From assembly GCF_016595275.2 (NCBI RefSeq), contig NZ_JAENIQ020000005.1, positions 1 to 64,000 on the forward strand: a stretch of DNA of 64,000 nt, in the 5' to 3' direction. A program made the translations under genes and the position numbers. Positions 25,572-37,060 of the stretch are shown here, one piece after another. Origin of the DNA: Corynebacterium pygosceleis (GTDB lineage: Bacteria > Actinomycetota > Actinomycetes > Mycobacteriales > Mycobacteriaceae). The notes beneath the pieces are model-generated. The model did no database searches. It saw only the letters and a program-made list of their open reading frames with translations, and had not been told where the DNA came from. Position 1 is the first letter of the stretch; each line of letters starts with the position of its first letter.

Positions 25572-25603
25572 AAGCCCGACCACATCCGGTGGCCGGGCTT
25601 TTT
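25572..25603 (+). terminator. Rho-independent terminator after tig
   Basis: The stem AAGCCCG-CCAC / GTGG-CGGGCTT runs into TTTTT, 30 nt after the tig stop. Confidence 0.85.
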
Positions 25604-25694
25604 CCGACGGGAGTTCACCACGGTCCGGAGCCGGGAAAGCTGACAGCGAACAGAGCGGCGGCACCGGCCCGGGCGGCGGTACCCTTGCCATTAC

Positions 25695-25724
25695 GGAAAC
25701 AATAGACAACGTCCCACACAGTAT
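25695..25724 (+). promoter_or_regulatory. Possible stress (SigH-like) promoter of clpP1-clpP2
   Basis: GGAAAC and GTAT lie 20 nt apart, resembling the GGAA/GTT pattern of corynebacterial SigH promoters, about 75 nt before clpP1. An overlapping TAGACA hexamer (25703) could be a housekeeping -10. I saw no convincing ClgR box. Confidence 0.25.
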
Positions 25725-25799
25725 GTCCGTCCCGGACGTCGCACCGTACGCGGGTGCGGCAGCAGATCCGGGGCGGCGAGAAGGTAGGTTCTGGAACCC

Positions 25800-26399
25800 A
25801 TGACTGACACCACCCGGATGGCGGCCCCCACCAGCGGGCTCAACCTGAGCGACTCGGTCTACGAGCGTCTGCTCCGTGAGCGCATCATTTTCCTGGGTAG
25901 CCAGGTGGATGACGAGATCGCCAACAAGCTCTGCGCCCAGATTCTTCTCCTGAGCGCGGAGGACCCGACGCGGGACATCTCCCTCTACATCAACTCCCCG
26001 GGCGGTTCCGTCACGGCAGGCATGGCCATCTACGACACGATGAAGTACGCGCCGTGCGACATCGCGACCTACGGCATGGGCCTCGCGGCCTCCATGGGCC
26101 AGTTCCTCCTGTCCGCCGGAACGAAGGGCAAGCGTTTCGCTCTCCCGCACGCCCGCATCATGATGCACCAGCCGTCCGCGGGTGTCGGGGGCACGGCCGC
26201 CGACATCGCGATCCAGGCGGAGCAGTTCGCGTACACGAAGCGGGAGATGGCGGAGCTCATCGCGGAGCACACGGGCCAGACCGTCGAGCAGATCACCGAG
26301 GATTCCGACCGTGACCGCTGGTTCACCGCCGAGCAGGCACGGGACTACGGCTTCGTCGACCACGTCATCACCGCCGCCAACGGCTCCATCGCCAACTAA
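25800..26399 (+). CDS. clpP1: ATP-dependent Clp protease proteolytic subunit 1
   Basis: A 199-residue serine peptidase subunit of the ClpP1P2 barrel, which degrades proteins fed by ClpX or ClpC1. The nucleophile is in [14 protein letters not shown] (Ser near residue 99), the catalytic His in ARIMMHQPS near residue 124, and the Asp later in RDRWF. The N-terminal [19 protein letters not shown] is the usual processed propeptide border. It pairs with clpP2 at a 39-nt distance; actinobacteria need both subunits for activity. Confidence 0.96.
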   Translation: MTDTTRMAAPTSGLNLSDSVYERLLRERIIFLGSQVDDEIANKLCAQILLLSAEDPTRDISLYINSPGGSVTAGMAIYDTMKYAPCDIATYGMGLAASMGQFLLSAGTKGKRFALPHARIMMHQPSAGVGGTAADIAIQAEQFAYTKREMAELIAEHTGQTVEQITEDSDRDRWFTAEQARDYGFVDHVITAANGSIAN

Positions 26400-26438
26400 G
26401 TCCGGCACGCACCGGGACATCCAGGAGACAACGAAGAT

Positions 26439-27071
26439 ATGAGCAACGGAATGCAAATGCCCTCCGCCCGTTATGTGCTGCCCAGTTTCGTGGAGCACTC
26501 CGCCTACGGGGCGAAGGAATCCAACCCCTACAACAAGCTGTTCGAGGAGCGCATCATCTTCCTCGGGACGCAGGTCGACGACGCCTCGGCGAACGACATC
26601 ATGGCGCAGCTCCTCGTGCTCGAGGGGCAGGACCCCGACCGGGACATCACGATGTACATCAACTCCCCGGGCGGTTCCTTCACCTCGCTGATGGCCATCT
26701 ACGACACGATGCAGTACGTCCGGCCCGACGTCCAGACCGTCTGCCTCGGGCAGGCCGCGTCGGCGGCGGCGGTGCTGCTGGCCGCCGGGTCCCCCGGTAA
26801 GCGTGCCGCACTGCCGAACGCCCGCATCCTGATCCACCAGCCGGCCACCGGTGGTGTGCAGGGCCAGGTCTCGGACCTGGAGATCCAGGCACGGGAGATC
26901 GAGCGGATGCGGACCCTGATGGAGACGACCCTCGCCGAGCACACCGGCCGCTCCGCGGATCAGATCCGGAAGGACACCGACCGCGACAAGATCCTCACCG
27001 CAGCTGAAGCCGTCGAGTACGGGCTGATCGACCAGGTCTTCGACTACCGGAAGCTGTCGAGGCAGGCGTAG
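26439..27071 (+). CDS. clpP2: ATP-dependent Clp protease proteolytic subunit 2
   Basis: A 210-residue second ClpP subunit. The nucleophilic Ser is in CLGQAASAAAVLL near residue 110 and the His in ARILIHQPA near 135; the Asp is in TDRDK near 185. It differs from ClpP1 in the N-terminal loop and in the GVQGQ handle region, as expected for the mixed ClpP1P2 tetradecamer, in which ClpP2 is the ring that docks the ATPase. It is in one operon with clpP1. clpX follows after 140 nt and may have its own promoter (a TAGAGT hexamer at 27133). Confidence 0.96.
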   Translation: MSNGMQMPSARYVLPSFVEHSAYGAKESNPYNKLFEERIIFLGTQVDDASANDIMAQLLVLEGQDPDRDITMYINSPGGSFTSLMAIYDTMQYVRPDVQTVCLGQAASAAAVLLAAGSPGKRAALPNARILIHQPATGGVQGQVSDLEIQAREIERMRTLMETTLAEHTGRSADQIRKDTDRDKILTAAEAVEYGLIDQVFDYRKLSRQA

Positions 27072-27211
27072 GTCGAATATTTCCGTGCCGTCACCCGGCC
27101 GCGCCTCGGACAAGGGGGCGGGGGCCGGGTACTAGAGTGGGGCGGACGATCGAATGTACGTGGCGCAGCCGCGTACCCCGGCTCAAGATTGCGAGTGACT
27201 AACCGAAGGCC

Positions 27212-28486
27212 ATGGCACACATGCAAGAAAGCTCGGACCTGCTGAAGTGTTCTTTCTGCGGGAAAAGCCAGAAACAGGTGAAGAAGCTCATCGCGGGCGG
27301 TGGCGTCTACATCTGTGACGAGTGCATCGAACTCTGCAATGAGATCATCGAGGAGGAGATGGGGCAGGCCACGGAGGCCACGGACGACAAGGCTGCCCGT
27401 CTGCCCCGCCCCACGGAGATCTCCGCCTTCCTCGACACCTACGTCGTCGGGCAGGATGACGCCAAGCGGATCCTCGCGGTCGCGGTGTACAACCACTACA
27501 AGCGGATCCGTGCCGAGGAATCGCGGGCGGACCACGGCCGGGACGACGACATCGAGCTCGTGAAGTCCAACATCCTGCTCCTCGGTCCGACGGGATCGGG
27601 GAAGACCTACCTGGCGCAGACCCTCGCGCGGCTTCTCGACGTTCCCTTCGCCATCGCGGACGCCACCTCCCTGACGGAGGCGGGCTACGTCGGTGAGGAC
27701 GTGGAGAACATCCTGCTGAAGCTGATGCAGGCCGCCGATTTCGACGTGCAGCGGGCGCAGCGGGGCATCATCTACATCGACGAGGTCGACAAGATCTCCC
27801 GCAAGTCCGAGAACCCCTCCATCACCCGGGACGTGTCGGGGGAGGGGGTGCAGCAGGCGCTGCTGAAGATCCTCGAGGGAACCACCGCGTCGATCCCCCC
27901 GCAGGGCGGGCGCAAGCACCCGAACCAGGAGTTCATCCAGCTCGACACCTCCAACATCCTGTTCATCGTCGCCGGGGCCTTCGCCGGCCTCGAGCAGGTC
28001 ATCCAGGACCGGGTCGGGAAACGCAGTCTCGGTTTCGGGGCGCAGGTCCGGTCCCTCCACGAGGACGAGTCCGTCGACATCTTCCGGGAGGTCCGCCCGG
28101 AGGATCTGGTGAAGTTCGGTCTGATCCCCGAGTTCATCGGCCGGCTCCCCGTCGTCGCGACGGTGACCAATCTGGACCGCGCCTCCCTCGTGAAGGTGCT
28201 CACCGAGCCGAAGAACTCGCTGATCCGCCAGTACGAACGGCTCTTCGAGATGGACGGTGTCCGGCTGACGTTCACCGAGGACGCCCTCGACGCGGTCGCC
28301 GAGCTGGCGCTCGAACGGAAGACCGGTGCCCGTGGTCTACGGGCGATCATGGAGGAGATCCTCGTCCCCGTGATGTACGAGCTCCCCGACCGGGAGGACA
28401 TCGCCGAGTGCGTCATCACCGCCGACGCCGCCCGCGGCACGGCGGAACCCGAACTCGTCCCGGGGCCCAGCGAGAAGACCGCCTGA
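27212..28486 (+). CDS. clpX: ATP-dependent Clp protease ATP-binding subunit ClpX
   Basis: A 424-residue AAA+ unfoldase that recognises, unfolds and translocates substrates into ClpP1P2. The N-terminal zinc-binding domain has CSFC and CDECIELC within residues 14-40. Walker A is [10 protein letters not shown] near residue 130, Walker [11 protein letters not shown] near 190, the ClpP-docking loop contains LGFGA near 270, and the sensor-2 region [11 protein letters not shown] lies near 370. The first ATG was used; C. glutamicum ClpX has a matching MARMQES beginning. The C-terminus carries a short extra Asp/Glu/Pro tail. Confidence 0.97.
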   Translation: MAHMQESSDLLKCSFCGKSQKQVKKLIAGGGVYICDECIELCNEIIEEEMGQATEATDDKAARLPRPTEISAFLDTYVVGQDDAKRILAVAVYNHYKRIRAEESRADHGRDDDIELVKSNILLLGPTGSGKTYLAQTLARLLDVPFAIADATSLTEAGYVGEDVENILLKLMQAADFDVQRAQRGIIYIDEVDKISRKSENPSITRDVSGEGVQQALLKILEGTTASIPPQGGRKHPNQEFIQLDTSNILFIVAGAFAGLEQVIQDRVGKRSLGFGAQVRSLHEDESVDIFREVRPEDLVKFGLIPEFIGRLPVVATVTNLDRASLVKVLTEPKNSLIRQYERLFEMDGVRLTFTEDALDAVAELALERKTGARGLRAIMEEILVPVMYELPDREDIAECVITADAARGTAEPELVPGPSEKTA

Positions 28487-28516
28487 CACACCGGCCCGGA
28501 CGCGGACGGAAGAAGA

Positions 28517-28561
28517 GAGGGCGCCTCCGGAAGGTCCGGCAACGGACCCGGAGGCGCCCTC
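28517..28561. terminator. Terminator between clpX and the convergent tetR-type gene
   Basis: The 14-bp stem GAGGGCGCCTCCGG and its complement, with a 17-nt loop, lies between two convergent genes and may serve both. Confidence 0.65.
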
Positions 28562-28582
28562 TCCCCGTTGACACGGGCCGAC

Positions 28583-29320
28583 TCACACGGTGTCGGTCTC
28601 CCCGTAGATGCTCGAGCTCCCGGAGTCGTGGTCGTCGGAGTAGTCCCGCCCACCGAGGGACAGGTAACTCATCGTGCCGGTCCCCGGCATGTTCGAGGTC
28701 AGGAAGGACAGGACCGTGTCGACCGCGAGCCTCTCCAACCCGGCGGTGTTCGTTCCGTCGGCGAGATCGACGTCGTAGAGATTCAGGTACGTGTCCCGGT
28801 TCGACGTCCGGAACGCGCACAGTGAAGAGATGATGGTGTAGATGTCCAGTGCCGAGATCCCCGGACGGAACGCCCCCGCATCCTGGCCGAGCATGAGCAA
28901 CCGGTCCAGTGCGAGGAGCACGGCCGACTGATCGGCGAGGGGGGAGACCCCGCTGACCCCGGCGTGCCGGAACAGGTTCTCCAGCAGAATCAGACGCACC
29001 GCGGCGGGCTCAGCGAACATCCTCCGGCAGATGACCGCGACGATCTGTCGGATGCCGTCGACCGGGACGGTGGATCCGAACTCCATCTCGGTGGCGTCGG
29101 GACGGATGAGCGTGACGGCGCGGAGGAGCGCCTGGACGTAGAGGTTGCGCTTGTCCCCGAAGTGGTAGTGGATCATGCGTTTGGACATGCCCGACTCCTG
29201 CGCGATCGCCTCCAACCGTGTGTCCTCGAACCCGTGCCGGGCGAAGCTCTCCATCGCGACGGCGACGACCTGCTCCGCGGTCGTTCCCGAGGTGTCGGTG
29301 TCAGCGGGGGGACGGTTCAT
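28583..29320 (-). CDS. TetR-family transcriptional regulator
   Basis: A 245-residue regulator. Residues about 15-60 form the TetR helix-turn-helix (AMESFARHGFEDTRLEAIAQESGMSKRMIHYHFGDK, split by the turn), with the typical HYHFGDK end. The rest is an all-helical ligand-binding domain; a TetR_C-type region with LRPGISALDIYTIISSLCAF is seen. The ligand is unknown. ATG 29320 is preceded by AAAGGA at about 10 nt. It is transcribed away from mdh; a TetR gene next to mdh is also found in C. glutamicum. It may control itself through the repeats at 29344-29367. Confidence 0.9.
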   Translation of the reverse strand: MNRPPADTDTSGTTAEQVVAVAMESFARHGFEDTRLEAIAQESGMSKRMIHYHFGDKRNLYVQALLRAVTLIRPDATEMEFGSTVPVDGIRQIVAVICRRMFAEPAAVRLILLENLFRHAGVSGVSPLADQSAVLLALDRLLMLGQDAGAFRPGISALDIYTIISSLCAFRTSNRDTYLNLYDVDLADGTNTAGLERLAVDTVLSFLTSNMPGTGTMSYLSLGGRDYSDDHDSGSSSIYGETDTV

Positions 29321-29343
29321 TCCCGTAGTCCTTTCCAGAGAGA

Positions 29344-29367
29344 GGCGTACACCGCTCCACGGCGTAC
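29344..29367. promoter_or_regulatory. Candidate operator repeats upstream of the TetR gene
   Basis: GGCGTAC occurs twice, 17 bp apart, within 50 bp upstream of the TetR start; the second copy is part of the palindrome GCGTACGC. The position suits autoregulation, but the sites are only a guess. Confidence 0.25.
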
Positions 29368-30846
<1,479 letters not shown>

Positions 30847-30870
30847 CCGCCCTTCCCCGCGCTGTCCGCT

Positions 30871-30915
30871 CCGACGCCCCGCCCACCCGGTCAACCGGGG
30901 TGGGCGGGGCGTCGG
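30871..30915 (+). terminator. Terminator after mdh
   Basis: A 20-bp stem CCGACGCCCCGCCCACCCGG and its complement on a 4-nt loop, 24 nt after the mdh stop. No T-run, but very stable. Confidence 0.65.
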
Positions 30916-30945
30916 CCTGCTGAGAGGTGAAGGGTCCGCACCCTC

Positions 30946-30951
30946 TAAGAT
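30946..30951 (+). promoter_or_regulatory. -10 element, leaderless start of valS
   Basis: TAAGAT ends 7 nt before GTG 30959. Confidence 0.5.
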
Positions 30952-30958
30952 GGGCGGT

Positions 30959-33673
30959 GTGACTTCACAGAATGAGAACCAGGACAACCGCGCCGACAGG
31001 CTTCCGAAGAGCTGGGACCCGAAAACGGTCGAGGCTGAGCTGTACAGGGGTTGGGTGAACGCCGGCTACTTCACCGCCGACGCCGATTCACCGAAACCGG
31101 GATTCTCCATCGTTCTGCCGCCGCCGAACGTCACGGGGCAGTTGCACATGGGCCACGCCCTCGACCACACCCTGATGGACGCTCTCGCGCGACGTAAACG
31201 CATGCAGGGTTACGAGGTGCTGTGGCTCCCCGGCATGGACCACGCCGGAATCGCGACCCAGACCAAGGTGGAGGCCCACCTCAAGGAGACCGAGGGGAGG
31301 GACCGCCACGACTACGGTCGGGACGAGTTCGTCGAGAAGGTCTGGGAGTGGAAGTCCCGCTACGGTGGCGTGATCGGCTCCCAGATGCGTGCCATCGGTG
31401 ACTCCGTCGACTGGTCCAGGGAACGGTTCACCCTCGACGAGGGACTGTCCCGTGCGGTGCAGACCATCTTCAAGAACCTCTACGACCGGGGCATGATCTA
31501 CCGCGCGCACAGACTGGTCAACTGGTCCCCGGTCCTCCAGACCGCGGTCAGTGACATCGAGGTCGTCCACAAGGACGTCGAGGGCGAACTGGTCTCGATC
31601 CGCTACGGGTCACTCGACGACTCCGAGCCGCACGTCATCGTCGCCACCACCCGTGTGGAGACGATGCTCGGTGACGTCGCCGTCGCCGTGCACCCGGATG
31701 ATGAACGCTACGCCGATCTGGTGGGCGAGACCCTGCCCCACCCGTTCCTGCCCGACCGGGAGCTGGTGATCGTCGCCGACGACTACGTCGACCCCGAGTT
31801 CGGTACCGGCGCGGTGAAGATCACCCCGGCACACGACCCCAACGACTACGCACTCGGGCTCCGCCACGACCTGCCGATGCCGGACATCATGGACGACACC
31901 GGCCACATCACGGGAACCGGAACCGAGTTCGACGGTCTGGACCGCGCCGAGGCGCGGGTGAAGATCCGCGAGGCTCTCGCCGCGCAGGGCCGGATCGTCG
32001 CCGAGAAGCGCCCCTACGTCCACTCCGTCGGGCACTCGGAGCGCTCCGGTGAACCCGTGGAGCCGCGCCTGTCCGAGCAGTGGTTCGTCAAGGTCGACAA
32101 GCTCGCCGAGATGGCCGGTGACGCGGTGCGTGAGCACGACACCACGATCCACCCGGTTGGGCAGGAACCCCGCTACTTCGACTGGGTCGACGACATGCAC
32201 GACTGGTGCATCTCCCGCCAGCTGTGGTGGGGCCACCGGATCCCGATCTGGTACGGCCCCGACGGTGACGTCATCTGCGTCGGTCCCGACGAGACCGCGC
32301 CCGAGGGCTACGTGCAGGACCCGGACGTCCTCGACACCTGGTTCTCCTCCGCTCTGTGGCCGTTCTCCACGATGGGCTGGCCGGACGCCACTCCGGAACT
32401 GAAGAAGTTCTACCCGACCTCCGTGCTGGTCACCGGCTACGACATCCTCTTCTTCTGGGTCGCCCGGATGATGATGTTCGCCACCTTCGCCGCCACCCTC
32501 GACGACAGTGACCTGGTCACCGCCGACGGTGGCCGACCCCAGGTTCCGTTCACCGACCTCTTCCTGCACGGACTCGTCCGTGACGAGAAGGGCCGGAAGA
32601 TGAGCAAGTCCCTCGGCAACGGCATCGACCCGATGGACTGGGTCGAGCGTTTCGGCGCCGACGCCCTGCGCTTCACCCTCGCACGCGGCGCGAACCCGGG
32701 CACCGACCTGCCCATCGGCGAGGACTCCGCCCAGTCGTCCCGCAACTTCGCCACGAAACTGTTCAACGCGACCCGCTTCGCCCTGATGAACGGTGCCCGG
32801 GTCGGGGAACTCCCGCCGCGTGCGGAACTCACCGACGCCGACCGCTGGATCCTCGACCGTCTCGAACAGGTCCGCGCCGACGTGGACCGCAACCTGGACA
32901 GCTACCAGTTCGCCAAGGCCAACGAGGCGCTGTACCAGTTCGCCTGGGGTGAACTGTGCGACTGGTACCTGGAGATCGCGAAGGTCCAGATCCCCCGTGA
33001 CCTCACCGCGGCCCCGGAGGATGACGCCGCCAGAGGACGGAACACACAGCTCGTCCTCGGTACCGTCCTCGATGTCGTGCTGCGGCTGCTGCACCCGTCG
33101 ATCCCCTTCGTCACGGAAACCCTCTGGAAGGCGCTCACCGACGGAGAATCCCTCGTCGTCGCCGACTGGCCGACCGCAGCCGACACCACCGACGGCGAAC
33201 CCATCGACGAGACCGCGGCGCGCCGCATCGCGGACGTCGAGAAGCTCGTCACCGAGATCCGTCGCTTCCGCTCGGACCAGGGGCTCAAACCCTCCCAGAA
33301 GGTCCCGGCACGCATCGACTTCACCGCCGCCGACCTCGAGACCCTGGTCCCCGCGGTGCGTTCCCTCGTGCGCGTCGAGGAACCCGACGCCGATTTCACG
33401 CCCTCCGCGTCCCTCGAGGTCCGTCTGTCACAGGCCACCATCACCGTGGAACTCGACACCTCCGGGACCGTGGACGTCGCCGCCGAACGCAAGCGCCTCG
33501 ACAAGGACCTGGCCACCGCGCGGAAGGAAATCGAGACCACCGGAAAGAAGCTCGGCAACGAGAGTTTCCTGGCGAAGGCCCCGGCGGCCGTCGTGGACAA
33601 GATCCGCGAACGCCAGCGCATCGCCGCCGAGGAAGTCGAACGCATCACCCTCCGGTTGAAGGAGCTCGGCTAG
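30959..33673 (+). CDS. valS: Valyl-tRNA synthetase
   Basis: A 904-residue class I synthetase attaching valine to tRNA-Val, with an editing domain that clears Thr-tRNA. The HIGH motif is HMGH in [13 protein letters not shown] near residue 62; KMSKS is in [11 protein letters not shown] near residue 545. The CP1 editing domain ([17 protein letters not shown], residues about 220-350) and the C-terminal coiled coil ([19 protein letters not shown]) are intact. GTG 30959 was chosen because a TAAGAT -10 sits 7 nt upstream; the ATG three codons earlier overlaps that hexamer. folC follows after 2 nt. Confidence 0.96.
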   Translation: MTSQNENQDNRADRLPKSWDPKTVEAELYRGWVNAGYFTADADSPKPGFSIVLPPPNVTGQLHMGHALDHTLMDALARRKRMQGYEVLWLPGMDHAGIATQTKVEAHLKETEGRDRHDYGRDEFVEKVWEWKSRYGGVIGSQMRAIGDSVDWSRERFTLDEGLSRAVQTIFKNLYDRGMIYRAHRLVNWSPVLQTAVSDIEVVHKDVEGELVSIRYGSLDDSEPHVIVATTRVETMLGDVAVAVHPDDERYADLVGETLPHPFLPDRELVIVADDYVDPEFGTGAVKITPAHDPNDYALGLRHDLPMPDIMDDTGHITGTGTEFDGLDRAEARVKIREALAAQGRIVAEKRPYVHSVGHSERSGEPVEPRLSEQWFVKVDKLAEMAGDAVREHDTTIHPVGQEPRYFDWVDDMHDWCISRQLWWGHRIPIWYGPDGDVICVGPDETAPEGYVQDPDVLDTWFSSALWPFSTMGWPDATPELKKFYPTSVLVTGYDILFFWVARMMMFATFAATLDDSDLVTADGGRPQVPFTDLFLHGLVRDEKGRKMSKSLGNGIDPMDWVERFGADALRFTLARGANPGTDLPIGEDSAQSSRNFATKLFNATRFALMNGARVGELPPRAELTDADRWILDRLEQVRADVDRNLDSYQFAKANEALYQFAWGELCDWYLEIAKVQIPRDLTAAPEDDAARGRNTQLVLGTVLDVVLRLLHPSIPFVTETLWKALTDGESLVVADWPTAADTTDGEPIDETAARRIADVEKLVTEIRRFRSDQGLKPSQKVPARIDFTAADLETLVPAVRSLVRVEEPDADFTPSASLEVRLSQATITVELDTSGTVDVAAERKRLDKDLATARKEIETTGKKLGNESFLAKAPAAVVDKIRERQRIAAEEVERITLRLKELG

Positions 33674-33675
33674 AC

Positions 33676-35250
33676 ATGTCCGACACCATCGACCCCACCG
33701 GTTCCGGCTTCGAGGGGGGACGCCCCCGGGACACCCCGGCGGACGCCGCCGCAGCCCGCGCCGGGGAGCTCGGCGTCGACGAGGCGGGCCTCGTCCTGCC
33801 CATCGACGTCCACGCCCCGACGAACCCGCCCGCGGACGACACGATCACCCCGGAGGACCTAGCAGACCTCGCGCAGGTCGAGGCCGAACTCGACCTGCGC
33901 TGGCCGGAGACGAAGATCGACCCCACCCTCGACCGGATGACCCGGCTGATGGATCTGCTGGGCAACCCCGAGCGGAGTGTCACCGCGATCCAGGTCGCCG
34001 GGACGAACGGCAAGACCTCGGTGGTCCGGATGATCGAGTCCCTGCTGCGCGCCTTCCACCGCCGGACCGGGCGCACCACCAGCCCGCACCTCCAACTCGT
34101 CACCGAGCGCATCGCGGTCGACGGCGTCCCCGTACACCCGCGCCGGTACTGCGCCCTGTGGCGCGAGATCAAGCCCTACGTGGAGATCGTCGACGCCGCG
34201 TCGAAACGGGAGGGAGGGCCGCAGATGAGCAAGTTCGAGGTCCTCACCGCCATGGCCTACGCCGCGTTCGCCGACGCCCCCGTCGACGTCGCCGTCGTGG
34301 AGACGGGCATGGGCGGCACCTGGGACGCGACGAACGTCATCGAGTCCGACGTCGCGGTGATCACCCCGATCGGCCTCGACCACACCGACTACCTGGGGGA
34401 GACCCTCACCGAGATCGCCGGGGAGAAGGCCGGCATCATCAAGCCCCGCACCGTCGACGAGGACGACGTTCTCTCCCCACGGGAGAACATCGCCGTCGTC
34501 GCGGAACAGAACCCCGAGGCGCTGAAGGTCGTCCTCGAACGCGCCGTGGAGACCGACGCCGCCGTCGCCCGCGAGGGCGTCGAGTTCGGTGTCGTCGAAT
34601 CCACCGTCGCCGTCGGCGGACAGCAGCTCGTTCTGCGCGGTCTCGGCGGCGACTACGACGACATCTTCCTGCCGCTGTCCGGCGCACACCAGGCCCGCAA
34701 CGCCGCCTGCGCACTCGCCGCGGTGGAGGCCTTCTTCGGCGCCGGCGCCGGGCGCCAACTCGACCGGGACACCGTCCGTGAGGGATTCGGTACCGTCGCA
34801 TCCCCGGGCAGACTGGAACGCGTCCGGTCCACCCCGACGGTGTTCGTCGACGCGACCCACAACCCCCACGGGGCGAAGGCGCTCGGAGAGGCACTCGACC
34901 GGGACTTCGACTTCCGTCGACTCATCGCGGTCCTCGGCTGTTTCGGGGACAAGGATGCCCGGGGCATCCTCACCGCACTCGAGCCCCACGTCAGTGAGGT
35001 CGTGTGCACGCAGTCCACGTCGCCCCGGGCACTCGACTGCCACGAACTGGCCGACCACGCCCGGGAGATCTTCGGTGAGGAACGCGTCCACGTCGACGAG
35101 ACCCTGCCCGGTGCGGTGGAGACCGCCGTGGCACTCGCCGAGGAGACCGACGCACCCGGTGAAGCGGTCTCCGGATCCGGTGTCCTGATCACCGGTTCGG
35201 TGGTCACCGCCGGCGAGGCCCGCACACTGTTCGGAAAGGAACCGTCATGA
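33676..35250 (+). CDS. folC: Folylpolyglutamate synthase / dihydrofolate synthase
   Basis: A 524-residue Mur-ligase-like enzyme adding glutamate to dihydropteroate and to reduced folates. The ATP P-loop is GTNGKTSVVRM near residue 112; SPHLQLVTERIAVDG and ETGMGGTWDATN are folate-binding signatures, and FVDATHNPHGAKAL lies near residue 395. The first 60 residues form an Asp/Pro-rich extension, usual for actinobacterial FolC. It sits 2 nt after valS and its stop overlaps the next start (ATGA), so valS-folC-DUF4233 form one translationally coupled operon, a conserved actinobacterial order. Confidence 0.95.
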   Translation: MSDTIDPTGSGFEGGRPRDTPADAAAARAGELGVDEAGLVLPIDVHAPTNPPADDTITPEDLADLAQVEAELDLRWPETKIDPTLDRMTRLMDLLGNPERSVTAIQVAGTNGKTSVVRMIESLLRAFHRRTGRTTSPHLQLVTERIAVDGVPVHPRRYCALWREIKPYVEIVDAASKREGGPQMSKFEVLTAMAYAAFADAPVDVAVVETGMGGTWDATNVIESDVAVITPIGLDHTDYLGETLTEIAGEKAGIIKPRTVDEDDVLSPRENIAVVAEQNPEALKVVLERAVETDAAVAREGVEFGVVESTVAVGGQQLVLRGLGGDYDDIFLPLSGAHQARNAACALAAVEAFFGAGAGRQLDRDTVREGFGTVASPGRLERVRSTPTVFVDATHNPHGAKALGEALDRDFDFRRLIAVLGCFGDKDARGILTALEPHVSEVVCTQSTSPRALDCHELADHAREIFGEERVHVDETLPGAVETAVALAEETDAPGEAVSGSGVLITGSVVTAGEARTLFGKEPS

Positions 35251-35678
35251 CGGAGGAGAGGAAGAACGAAGAGATCGAGTACGGTCCGCTCGGGCCCGGG
35301 CACGCCCCGGCCAAGGACCCCATGAAGGGCCTGCGCGGTGTCATGGCGGGCACCCTGGTCATGGAGTCGATCTCGCTGCTTCTCGTCCTGACCGTGATCG
35401 CGCGGGTGGACGGTGGGGCCCACTGGACCACGTTCAACTGGGTGTATGTCACGGTCATCGGTGTTGCCATGTTCATCGTGGCGTTCATGCAGAAACGCCC
35501 CTGGGCGATGGCGGTCAACTGGGTGCTCCAGATCGCCGCGGTCGCCGGTTTCTTCGTGCACTACTCGATGGGTGTCATGGCGCTGATCTTCGTCGCCGTC
35601 TGGCTCTACATCATGCATCTGCGCAAGGTTCTCGTCGAGCGGATGCGGCGGGGACTCCTGGTCACCCAGCACACGTGA
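35247..35678 (+). CDS. DUF4233 membrane protein
   Basis: A 143-residue small membrane protein with about four hydrophobic helices and a charged N-terminus (residues 1-30). It matches the DUF4233 family found next to folC in actinobacteria; no biochemical function is known to me. The ATGA overlap with folC indicates coupled synthesis. The pattern LRGVMAGTLVMESISLLLVL near residue 28 is the characteristic first helix. Confidence 0.85.
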   Translation: MTEERKNEEIEYGPLGPGHAPAKDPMKGLRGVMAGTLVMESISLLLVLTVIARVDGGAHWTTFNWVYVTVIGVAMFIVAFMQKRPWAMAVNWVLQIAAVAGFFVHYSMGVMALIFVAVWLYIMHLRKVLVERMRRGLLVTQHT

Positions 35679-35686
35679 ACGGGGCA

Positions 35687-35692
35687 TAGACT
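35687..35692 (+). promoter_or_regulatory. -10 element, leaderless start of the following gene
   Basis: TAGACT ends 6 nt before ATG 35699. Confidence 0.5.
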
Positions 35693-35698
35693 GTCCGT

Positions 35699-36220
35699 AT
35701 GAGTTTGTCCGTACGGCGCCTGATCGGCGTCCTCTATTTCGTGTTCGGTATCGGCTGCCTGTGGGGCGGTTACCTCCTGTTGGACGGTCACCGGTTGGGT
35801 GGTGTGGCCGTCTTCGTCACCTGCGCCGGGGTCATGGGCGCACTGGAGGCATGGCGCCGCCGCCGGGAATCCGCCGCCGCAGCGGACGCCGTCCGCCGTC
35901 CACTCGATCCCTCCCTCCGCGATCGGGCGATACAGCTGAAGGGGGAGGGGCGGCGGAACCCCGCGCTCGCCGTGTTCCGCAACGCCCCACCGTGGCCGAA
36001 CCTGAAGACCTCGGAGGCGATCGTCGATTCCCTGCCCGCCGCGCCGGGGAAAGGTGCCGCAGGTGAGGAGACCGATCAGCTCGGGCTGCTGACCGCCGAC
36101 TACCGGGAGATCATCCGTGTCCGAGACGGCGGGGACGTCCCCTCGGCCGTGAAGACGCTCCGCACGAAGGTCCCCCAGTTGACCGTCACCGATGCCGCAC
36201 GCGTGGTCCGGGAACTCTGA
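35699..36220 (+). CDS. Membrane-anchored protein of unknown function
   Basis: A 173-residue protein. Residues 8-55 hold two hydrophobic segments (VLYFVFGIGCLWGGYLLL and VAVFVTCAGVMGAL) joined by a short turn; then a basic stretch (WRRRRES) and a cytoplasmic mixed-charge domain of about 110 residues follow. The soluble part ends in a helix resembling a small helical bundle (LTADYREIIRVRDGG). No family recognised. A leaderless promoter six bases before the ATG sets it off from the folC operon. It lies between folC and ndk. Confidence 0.75.
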   Translation: MSLSVRRLIGVLYFVFGIGCLWGGYLLLDGHRLGGVAVFVTCAGVMGALEAWRRRRESAAAADAVRRPLDPSLRDRAIQLKGEGRRNPALAVFRNAPPWPNLKTSEAIVDSLPAAPGKGAAGEETDQLGLLTADYREIIRVRDGGDVPSAVKTLRTKVPQLTVTDAARVVREL

Positions 36221-36255
36221 CACCCCTGCCGTACGTCGGTCCCGTCCCACTTCTG

Positions 36256-36261
36256 TAGAAT
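36256..36261 (+). promoter_or_regulatory. -10 element, leaderless start of ndk
   Basis: TAGAAT ends 7 nt before ATG 36269. Confidence 0.55.
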
Positions 36262-36268
36262 TCGCGGC

Positions 36269-36679
36269 ATGACTGAACGTACCCTCATCCTGATCAAGCC
36301 GGACGGCGTCGAGCGCGGCCTCGTCGGCGACATCATCAACCGCATCGAGCGCAAGGGCCTCAAGCTCGTCGCCATGGATCTCCGTGTCACCGACCGTGAG
36401 ACCGCGGAAAAGCACTACGCCGAGCACTCCGACAAGCCCTTCTTCGGCGAGCTCGTCGATTTCATCACGTCCGCTCCGCTGGTCGCCGGCGTCGTCGAGG
36501 GCCCCCGTGCGATCGACGCGTGGCGTCAGCTCGCCGGTGGCACCGACCCGGTGTCCAAGGCCACCCCCGGCACCATCCGCGGTGACCTCGCCCTGGATGT
36601 CGCCACCAACGTCGTCCACGGCTCCGATTCCCCGGAGTCCGCCGAGCGCGAGATCGGCATCTGGTTCCCGAACCTCTGA
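36269..36679 (+). CDS. ndk: Nucleoside diphosphate kinase
   Basis: A 136-residue kinase that equalises NTP and dNTP pools by transferring the gamma phosphate through a phosphohistidine. The active-site His is in [12 protein letters not shown] near residue 115; [15 protein letters not shown] at the N-terminus and the Kpn-loop region [14 protein letters not shown] are complete. Length is normal. A TAGAAT -10 seven bases upstream supports the start. Confidence 0.97.
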   Translation: MTERTLILIKPDGVERGLVGDIINRIERKGLKLVAMDLRVTDRETAEKHYAEHSDKPFFGELVDFITSAPLVAGVVEGPRAIDAWRQLAGGTDPVSKATPGTIRGDLALDVATNVVHGSDSPESAEREIGIWFPNL

Positions 36680-36689
36680 TCCGTCTCCG

Positions 36690-36729
36690 ACCGCCCTCCC
36701 CCACCCTGCAGTGGGGGAGGGCGGTTTTT
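36690..36729 (+). terminator. Rho-independent terminator after ndk
   Basis: The 14-bp stem CCGCCCTCCCCCAC / GTGGGGGAGGGCGG on a 6-nt loop runs directly into TTTTT. Confidence 0.92.
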
Positions 36730-37060
36730 CGTGGTCTCCGTCCGGGGGTGGGGTACGGGGGTCATGCGGGAGTGACGCGCAGGTCGGGCGAGGTGCCGCC
36801 GTCGGGTTGCGCTCAATGCGGGGACGGGGGTCGGATGTGTGCGACAATGGGGGTCGGCTCCGCCTTTCTCGTTCGCGCCCGTCACCGGGTATCGCTGGAA
36901 CGCAGCGGGAGCCGTGGAAGACACACTTTCTGATCGAGCACACGACAACTAAAGACTTTTTCACCCCGCGCGGCGGCGGCAGGGACACGAGACGAGAAGT
37001 AGAAGAGAAGACCCACTTGTCCTGCCAGCGCCCGGGGAAGTCGCGACAAGAGGAGACCCC
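36730..37060. other. Leader region of the RNase E/G gene
   Basis: About 330 bases with no gene. TAAAGACT near 36951 may be the -10 of rne, which would give a leader of about 100 nt. AGAGGAGA precedes the GTG start. A long leader fits feedback control of RNase E synthesis, as known in E. coli, but no specific structure is claimed. Confidence 0.35.

Noticed and set aside
25620..25799. A ClgR operator upstream of clpP1
   Set aside because: The closest match (near 25645) lacks the CGC-N-GCG symmetry of known corynebacterial ClgR boxes.
23757..27113. A 1,118-codon open frame antisense to tig, clpP1 and clpP2
   Set aside because: Mirror image of highly coded G+C-rich genes; composition is Val/Gly/Asp/Leu-rich with no motif, and the sense genes are certain.
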